Shown piece after piece: positions 58,183 to 64,000 of a DNA stretch of 64,000 bases. The DNA lies in NCBI RefSeq assembly GCF_019279795.1, contig NC_056729.1, positions 1,861,345,555-1,861,409,554 of the forward strand, in the 5' to 3' direction. The number at the start of each line of letters is the position of its first letter. Position 1 is the first letter of the stretch. The notes beneath the pieces are model-generated. The model worked only from the letters and a program-made list of their open reading frames with translations. It was not told where the DNA came from and did no database searches. Origin of the DNA: Protopterus annectens (lineage: Eukaryota > Chordata > Ceratodontiformes > Protopteridae). The position numbers were made by a program, and so were the translations under genes.

Positions 58183-59453
58183 CCTTGTATATATTTTTTA
58201 ATTCTAACGAAGTATTTATAATCCACTTTAATAGATGGGACAACATTTAAGCTTAGCTTTAACACATTTAAGTGATCAGCATTTAAATTAAATGTAGACA
58301 AATTCAAGACATTGTTGTTTACAGACTCACTATTATTTAATTGTCCGTTGAAGAGTCCGACATTATTCTCTACTTTTTCTTTGCTGTTCTGGTTCTCTGG
58401 GCCTTCCCGTCCTTCTTGGAAGTTAAAAAAAACTTTTGGTTTGGCCCCTGACTCATTCGAAGTAAAAGGTTTGCTAGAATCTGTAACTCCAAATGCATTT
58501 GTTGTATCACCATGCATGATATTCACAACCGAAGTACTGGCAACGTCACTTCCTGGAATCACGTTTGTGATGCTGTTACTTTCTATTGGTGGTTCAGTAA
58601 TGGGCTTCTTAAATCGAGAGACGCCAGTGTTAGAATGTGGATGCTTGTTAATATTAATCTTCTTTTTATTTTTAAAAGTGCCACTAACAAACACGTAGGC
58701 AGTATCATTCTCATACGCTGTGGCATCCCTATTCAATTTGTGATTTATAATCAGTTCCTCATGTTTCCGCACTTCGTCAAACACTGAACGGTATTCACTA
58801 CACTCCCCTATCTTACTGTGAAAGTCTGTCTGCTACTGTAGATCTACTTTAGTGACTTGTTCTTTTAGGCTGGCCATGATTTTGAGATTGTTGTCCATCA
58901 ATAATTTCAAGATATTTATGACAGCAGTGTTGAAAAATTCTTTTAAGGTAGTATAGAAAAGATCAGCAATTTCTACACCGTTCGGAAATTTGAAAAATCT
59001 TAACCTTTTTGGGACCATGCCCAATTCAATACAGTGTAAAAAGTACTTGTTTTCAAGATCCAAGCTCTTATATTTCTTAAGCAGTCTACATAATGTTTCA
59101 CAATTTTTTTTATATGTCTGAAACTCAAAGGTGTTGATAGGTCTTTCAGATACTGAAAACGTATCCGGTCCAGTATTAAGGACAGACGCTACATCAGCAT
59201 AGGTCCTAAAAAATTTATTATGATGATTACCTTGTTCACCGTGAAAAACGTTGTACTCCACTACTGTCTCTGTATCATCCTCTGAACTGGAGCACCCTTG
59301 AGGTTCTACTGCTTTATCCAAGAATAAAAGTTGCAAGTTTTTTTGCATGTCATTCATGGTTTTCACCAACTGTGACATTATTCCATTTTCACTGCTTCCA
59401 GGTATAGAATGCACACTCAAATCAACAAGTGAGTCTCCTCTGCTCTCAGCCAT
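58176..59453 (-). pseudogene. Penelope-like element N-terminal domain
   Basis: From a Met at 59,453 ('MAESRGDSL') the frame reads about 206 codons to one in-frame stop at 58,833, then continues in the same frame to 58,176. The segment has an acidic Ser-rich head and a 'YADVASVLNTG' block. It then has 'KYFLHCIELGMVPKRLRFFK' and 'NILKLLMDNNLKIMASLKEQ', a helix-rich block seen before RT in Penelope-like elements. An Asn/Ser-rich linker follows. Function unknown. The single stop makes this the best-preserved part of the element. Confidence 0.72.
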
Positions 59454-59569
59454 ACCACACGGAACACCAGACTCAAAAACAATAAAAAATCCGTACGTCC
59501 AGTAAAAAAAAAAAAAATAGAAAAACAAAACTGGAACTAGGCTGAAGAACACGGGCTGAATTAGTGTAC

Positions 59570-59625
59570 ACAACACTTTATTCCAAGCTTTCGTTCAAGA
59601 CTTCATCAGAATACAGATAACAGCC
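59570..59625 (-). promoter_or_regulatory. Penelope-type end motif, possible hammerhead-ribozyme relic
   Basis: On the minus strand: attctgatgaagtcttgaac gaaagcttggaataaagtgt. CTGATGA (59,603-59,609) and GAAA (59,589-59,592) are the two conserved hammerhead core boxes at the short spacing used in Penelope-like terminal repeats. The pairing stems are weak by eye, so it may be a decayed ribozyme or only the family end motif. Confidence 0.45.
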
Positions 59626-59640
59626 AAGTTTAAATACTAA

Positions 59641-59830
59641 ATTCAACCAATGAAAGAACACCATCAATTAAGAGCATATAAAAATATAAAACCCAGAAAG
59701 AAGCCACGTGGTCGAACAATAATATTAGCAAGCTTTACAATAAAAGGAAGAGAATGCTGACCAAAAGTAAGAAGAGCAGTTCCCTGAATAAAATCTACCA
59801 AAAACAAGTCTGAGGCTGAAATAAGCCGAC
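59641..59830. other. Unassigned A-rich sequence
   Basis: Between the Penelope-like 5' end and the next LINE. A-rich, no open frame of note. It may be the outer part of the Penelope-like terminal repeat. Confidence 0.5.
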
Positions 59831-60925
59831 ACAAGCATCCTCCAAAAGGGCCTCATAGAAACAGACAACTGGTGCCAGCGCCATGGCCTCAAGCTAAATG
59901 CCAAAAAGTGTATAGTCATCCCCTTTGGCAAAAACAAAGTGCCCACAAATTACCAGATAGGTGGTAATCCATTAAGTACAGAAGAAGTAATTAGGGACCT
60001 GGGGACCCAAGTTGATAGCAATCTCTCATTTGACAACCACGTGGCCAAAGTGGTTAGAAAAACATTTTATATAGCCCAACTAATCATGAAGGGATTCACA
60101 TGTAGATCAGGGGAGGTCATCGTGCCTCTTTACTCATCCCTCATCAGGCCCATAATTGAGTACAATGCCCCTTTTGGGATGTACCTTACCAGACACCTGC
60201 AGCAACTGGAAAGACTCCAAAAGTACCTCACCAAGAGGATCAAAGGGCTCAAACAGATGCCATTTAGGTTCATACTAGGCTGTCTGCCCTAGGGCATTTA
60301 TAAGCCTAGCCAGAGTGTGTGTGGCTTTCACCACCCCTTAGGATGAGAATAAATAAATACCCACTGTCAGTCTCGAACCCAGGACCTTGGTAACACTAGT
60401 CTGTATGACCTACCACTAAGCCATGATTCTCGTATGCTGCCCGGTTAAAGAAACTCCAGCTCTACTCAGTGGCATATCGCCTGTTCAGAGGCGATCTGTG
60501 CCTGACGTATAAAGCCATGTCCAACCCGGAATTAATGGACATGCTGCACCTAAGAAAATCCAAATCCCATCGAGCTACGTGCTCGAGAGACTTGAACCTC
60601 AGCACTGAAATAAATAGGACATGCTGGAGGGACAGATTCATAACCCAGAGGCTCCCTTCACTCTGGAATAAAATCCCAGTCCGGGTTAGGCAGAGTCCCT
60701 CATTGACTGTCTTCAAGAGGAATCTTGATGAGTGGATGGGAGATCGTAGGTTTACCCCGGGTATCACTTCTGTGTCACTGTTAGACAGAGGCACAGTATA
60801 CTAACCTCGAAAAAGGGCATAGCAAAATAAATTTGAAATGGGTGGCGAAAGCCAAACACATTCTGACTAGGCTTATAAATGCCCTAGGGCAGATAGCCTA
60901 GTATGAACCTATGAACCTAAATAGC
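59831..60925 (+). mobile_element. CR1/L2-like LINE, 5'-truncated, with SINE insertion
   Basis: Plus-strand LINE beginning in the RT thumb: 'WCQRHGLKLNAKKC', 'NYQIGGNPLSTEEVIRDLGT', 'EYNAPFGMYLTRHLQQLERL', interrupted by a SINE at 60,265-60,436. It then continues with 'YRLFRGDLCLTYKAMSNP', 'TCWRDRFITQRLPSLW' and 'FKRNLDEWMGDRRFTPG' to the stop near 60,803. The 3' tail (60,810-60,925) ends in tatgaacctatgaacct, a short direct repeat as at CR1/L2 3' ends. The open stretches on both sides of the SINE are intact, so this copy is quite young. Confidence 0.85.
60265..60436 (-). mobile_element. tRNA-derived SINE with LINE-like 3' tail
   Basis: On the minus strand the head has a Pol III A box (tggcttagtggtag, near 60,415) and B box (gggttcgaga, near 60,392), then a tail of about 75 bases (ggctaggcttataaatgccc tagggcagacagcc...). 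The tail is about 90% identical to the 3' end of the host LINE at 60,838-60,915. Such tail sharing is how SINEs recruit a partner LINE's RT. The SINE interrupts the LINE coding region at the 'KQMP' codons. Confidence 0.82.
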
Positions 60926-61265
60926 TACGCAAGCCAGAGACCATCACAAGGCCTTTTAGTTATGTTCATAATCTCAAAAGCACAATGCAGCAGTGCGCTG
61001 AGCTGATTGTGAACAATGTTACCTATACTGATGCTGAAGGTAGCTCAAATCTCTTAGCTGATAAATTCAGCTTTAACTTTATCCCTATATGACCCTCAAG
61101 ATTTACCTGCAACTGGCTCACTTCTAGCTATTACACAAGGCCAAGGCCTAAAAGAATTTTCAAAAGCTAAAAGTACTGCATCAGTGGAGACTGGGCAGTA
61201 TTGCTGAGATGCATCTTAAGTAGCGTGAAGCACAATTTAGCCACCCTCACCTAACAACACTGTTC

Positions 61266-61531
61266 GGTTTACCTTTATATCGTCAATCCCGATATGGGCG
61301 ACACGACTTCCGTGAATGCCGAAATGCGAATGTCTCCAATGTCGAATTCCGAATAAACGAATGACAAAACCTTGCCCCTTTTTGACCCATGGTAGCAATG
61401 GCGTGGAGGTGTGGCGCAGCCGGAAATGTCGAATGTTTTTTGATATTTAACATTTTTTGCGGTTTTGGTTCGCGTAAACTGCATAGATTAAGTGGCCAGT
61501 CGACAAAGTATGATCGATATAAAGGTAAACC
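61266..61531. mobile_element. Non-autonomous DNA transposon, 266 bp, 8-bp TSD
   Basis: Perfect 17-base terminal inverted repeats (ggtttacctttatatcg / cgatataaaggtaaacc). Exact 8-base target duplication cactgttc at 61,258-61,265 and 61,532-61,539. The TSD length fits hAT, P or Merlin; the termini do not give a clear family. No coding capacity. CG-rich inside (tgtcgaatg repeats). Inserted in the older LINE. Confidence 0.9.
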
Positions 61532-61689
61532 CACTGTTCATCCTCCCTCCATAGAGGTTTTGTATCAAGCAAATGGAGAACAGATAGTCATTCCCCTGCA
61601 TAAGAGGGACCTTTCACAGACCCATGCAGTTACCCTCCCAGAAGTCTAACCAGCCTCATATGCACAGCTATGGAAAGATTTATTATGGA

Positions 61690-61950
61690 ACTAACTTATT
61701 TTATTTAGCATTTGTTGACTGGGAAAGTCCAACTAGGACAGAGCCTATTTTCAGTTGAGGCCCAGGGCGAAACACTCCAGGCACATGTCTTTGGAATGTA
61801 GGAGGAAACTGGAGTACCCAGAAGAGACCAATGCGAACACAGGGCAGACATGCAGACTCCACACAGAAGCCACCCTAGCTGAGAATCAAACCGGAGAACC
61901 TTTTGCTGTGAGGCGACAACATTAACTGCTGCATCACTGCGCTGCCCAAA
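61690..61950 (-). mobile_element. tRNA-derived SINE of the common fish type
   Basis: On the minus strand: a tRNA-like head (gcagtgatgcagcagttaat ... gttctccggtttgattc) and then the body ggaggaaactggagtaccc (written on plus near 61,800) with tctgcatgtctgccctgtg. Such bodies are widespread in SINEs of fishes and other vertebrates. The tail near 61,700-61,740 ends in ctaaataaaataag. Old; about 80% like the consensus I remember. Confidence 0.7.
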
Positions 61951-61955
61951 AAAAT

Positions 61956-62027
61956 CTCCCTGTCGGGGAATCGAAGCCCGGTCTCCCATATGACAGGGGG
62001 GGATACTCACCACTATACTAACTAGGA
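61956..62027 (-). tRNA. tRNA-Asp (GTC)-like, probably a pseudogene
   Basis: Exactly 72 bases on the minus strand: tcctagttagtatagtggtg agtatc... with anticodon loop ctgtcat (GTC) and T loop ttcgatt. This is very close to vertebrate tRNA-Asp. The intact A box (tagtatagtgg), a near-intact B box (gcttcgattcc) and a T7 run immediately downstream (61,948-61,954) would suit Pol III. Against function: an A-A mismatch at 5-68, two mismatches in the lower anticodon stem, and a C at position 53 breaking the T stem. Confidence 0.75.
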
Positions 62028-62112
62028 AGATGGTCAGTCAATAAGGACAGAGGGAACCTTCAAACACTAGACTCATCTCAGTTGTGATTTGAGAAAGGCA
62101 GGCTTACGCAAC

Positions 62113-62853
62113 AGGTCTATATTAGAACATCAAAGTTTTAAAGCTTTGAATGTTCTAATATCGACCCCTATTCAGCGAAAGCTGAAAACATCGAACATAC
62201 AGAACAGCAAATTTTTTCCTTGGGGAAAAAAATTTGCTGTTCTTAAACACACACACACACAACACAAGCACACCAAACAAACAGCAATCCATACACATAC
62301 ACCTAAAATCTTACACCTAACCCTACACTAAACTATACATACACCACAAACTATCCACTTACCTTAACCCAAACCCTAACCCTAAGGTCCGTCACTATCG
62401 CACACTTACCTCACCCGTGCCCTAACTCACCTACCCCACCCTAACCCTCATGTCCACACAATCGCACACTTACCTGACCCACGCCCTAACCCTAACTCAC
62501 CTAACCCACCCTAACCCTCACGTCCACACAATCGCACACATACCTAACCTGCGCCCTAACCCTAACTCACCTAACCCGCCCTAACCCTCACGTCCACACA
62601 ATCACACACATACCTAACCCACACCCTAACCCTAACTAACCTAACCCATGCTCAATCGCACACTTACCTGAACCCGACCCGTAACTTTCCATCACAGAGC
62701 TGAAAATACCGAAGCAACAGAAACGGACAACCAAATTCTTTCCCTAGGAAAAAAATTGGTTTTCTGTAGCTCTGATATTTTCAGCGTTCGCTGAATATTG
62801 GTCAATATTAGAACATTCAAAGTTATGAAACTTTGATGTTCTAATATAGACCC
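62113..62853. mobile_element. MULE-like MITE (741 bp) with foldback ends
   Basis: Ends aggtctatattagaacatc and gatgttctaatatagaccc are inverted. Each end is itself a hairpin (attagaacat...atgttctaat). Flanking ttacgcaac (62,104-62,112) and ttactcaac (62,854-62,862) look like a 9-base target duplication with one change. It shares cagaacagcaaattttttcc with the MITE at 47,421. The middle holds (AC)n and a CCCTAA-rich 70-bp array. No coding capacity. Confidence 0.82.
62385..62650. repeat. 70-bp tandem array rich in CCCTAA
   Basis: gtccacacaatcgcacac recurs at 62,452, 62,522 and 62,592 (period 70), with a first variant unit at about 62,387. Each unit holds several ccctaa/cctaac motifs, the vertebrate telomere hexamer, separated by other sequence. 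It lies inside the 741-bp MITE. Confidence 0.88.
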
Positions 62854-63285
62854 TTACTCAACCTGGTGAAGTTTTTTGACAAAGGTAAAACAACACATGC
62901 TGCATACCTTAACCTGGCCAAGGCTGTTGACACCACACCCCAGTCAGACATAGTAGAAAAGCTAAATAAACTGGGAGTAAGTCCCTGTGTCACCCACTGG
63001 ATTGCCAACTGGTTCACAGATAGTATGCAGGAAATCCAAACTAAGGGTTATTTCCTCATCAAAGAAACCATTCACCATGGAATACTCCAGGATTCTGTGC
63101 TGGAGCCTCTCCTGTTTGGCATGTTCCTCAATGAAGTAAAAGCCAATACCAAAGGGCTATGGATGACTTATGTTTGCAGAAGACTACATGCTAGGAACAG
63201 GCACTGAATCCTCAAATGACATCTTGCAAGAAGGTTTGTCTCAAGCAAATAACTGGTGCCAGAATCGTGGACTGAAGCTAAATGC

Positions 63286-63303
63286 TAAAAAAAAAAAAAA
63301 AAA
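63286..63303. repeat. Poly-A run
   Basis: About 18 A residues within the 'KLNAKK' codons of the older LINE; a local homopolymer expansion, not a LINE tail. Confidence 0.9.
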
Positions 63304-64000
63304 ATGCATTTTCTTATCTTTTGGGACGTCATCTACCTCAGGAGACTACCACATTGACAGTACGCACCTAAGAGTTGACTCCAGTTGTTTGGGATTTGGG
63401 AAGTTAAGTGAAGAATGACCTACCTTTCGACCAACATGTGTACATTATCATAAGGAAGTCATTTTATATTGCACAACTTATAAACAAGGGTATTGTGTCT
63501 AGATCCTGGGATGTCAATGTCCCCTTGTCTCAGGTGAATCATTGAGTGCTGTATCCCCTTCAGCATGCATCTATCCGGACACATGCAACAACTGGAACAC
63601 CCACAAAGGTACCTTACTTAAAGGATACAAATCCTAAATAATATGTCCTACGTAGACCAACTCAAAGCCCTATCACTGTACTCTGTATCCTTTAGAGTGC
63701 TAAGAAGTGAATTGTCTGGCATACAAAGTATCCTCTGATGCAATACTGATAGATTTACTGCACATCAGCAAGTTATATGTCATCAGAAATACTGTCTGTT
63801 CTGCAGCATCAACAAAAAGGTTTCGACGGACAAGTACATTTTGCACAGGATGCCACTGCTGTGCAAATTTGTAAAACAAAGCTCATCCTTGTCTATATTC
63901 AAGCATAACCTGGATCTGTGGATGGGAAACAGGTGGGAAAAAGAAAATTTACCACAGGACTGTCCCCTGTACTGTTACTGGACAGAGACAGTTCCATGCA

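Larger units (their letters stand above)
51046..59640 (-). mobile_element. Penelope-like element, split by DIRS element I
   Basis: Minus-strand element. The 5' part (59,640-57,599) has a characteristic repeat-end motif, an N-terminal domain and the RT fingers. The 3' part (52,053-51,046) has RT palm and thumb. RT landmarks include 'LVLMDQDEYIHNIDVILSN', 'TLGTLFGIPKVRKS', 'IVSAPNYITKDIS', 'LNPLVKKINSYLKDLWDLL' and 'MFTIDFTSLFTCIPHKAGI'. These are typical of Penelope-like RTs, which are sister to telomerase. The GIY-YIG endonuclease expected after RT is not seen; the element stops at 51,046. It has a few stops and frameshifts, so it is middle-aged. Confidence 0.85.
60940..63995 (+). mobile_element. 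Older CR1/L2-like LINE, runs off the window
   Basis: Plus strand, read in order: 'FSYVHNLKS' and 'NLLADKFSFNF' (60,950-61,090, RT N-terminal side), 'IVIPLHKRD' near 61,590, 'AAYLNLAKAVDTTPQSDIVE' near 62,900 (motif A), 'WIANWFTDS' near 63,000, 'SVLEPLLFGM' near 63,095 and 'WCQNRGLKLNAK' near 63,255. A decayed C-terminal region reaches 63,995. It is interrupted by a MITE, a SINE plus tRNA-like unit, and a second MITE. The LINE reads on across each. Many stops and frameshifts; poly-A run at 63,286. Confidence 0.82.

Noticed and set aside
62385-62650. True telomere or chromosome end
   Set aside because: CCCTAA motifs are interrupted, form a 70-bp unit, and lie within a transposon with sequence continuing on both sides.

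Overview
The window looks like intergenic DNA from a very large vertebrate genome, most likely a lungfish or a salamander. This is an inference from repeat content: many DIRS-type tyrosine-recombinase retrotransposons, CR1/L2-like LINEs, a LINE of the restriction-like-endonuclease type, a Penelope-like element, tRNA-derived SINEs and small non-autonomous DNA transposons. I found no host protein-coding gene. One tRNA-Asp-like sequence near 62.0 kb is the only candidate host-type gene, and it is probably a pseudogene.

Layout. 1-995 and 7,225-7,500 are gag and early reverse-transcriptase (RT) remnants of an old DIRS copy (G), split by a much younger DIRS element A (996-7,224). From 7.5 to 31.1 kb lies an old DIRS copy C. 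It is interrupted by a restriction-like-endonuclease LINE (10.03-14.40 kb) that itself carries a CR1-like LINE (11.67-14.12 kb), then by DIRS element B (15,400-26,221), then by a 3-kb minisatellite (27,034-30,020). The middle of B is replaced by a LINE fragment, 2.7 kb of unassigned sequence, and a second, deletion-riddled copy of the 10.2-14.9 kb region. From 31.15 to 42.62 kb is old DIRS copy E, whose left terminal repeat is split by the young element D (31,217-36,779) and whose recombinase region holds a 36-bp minisatellite. A further recombinase remnant (F) follows to 43.45 kb, then an old LINE fragment.

44.73-51.05 kb is DIRS copy H, carrying a MULE-like MITE and a 12 x 81-bp minisatellite. 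51.05-59.64 kb is a minus-strand Penelope-like element split cleanly by DIRS element I (52,054-57,598). The last 4 kb hold two plus-strand CR1-like LINEs invaded by two SINEs, an 8-bp-TSD MITE, the tRNA-Asp-like sequence and a 9-bp-TSD MITE containing a CCCTAA-rich array.

Most striking observations: three tandem arrays of different unit length (33/42, 36 and 81 bp) that each arose from the recombinase coding region of a different DIRS copy; the duplicated LINE block in B whose differences are almost all small deletions (possibly an assembly artefact); the motif TCGGCTCCG shared by terminal repeats and gag in A and B; and a SINE sharing its 3' tail with the LINE it sits in. All DIRS copies are treated as fossils.
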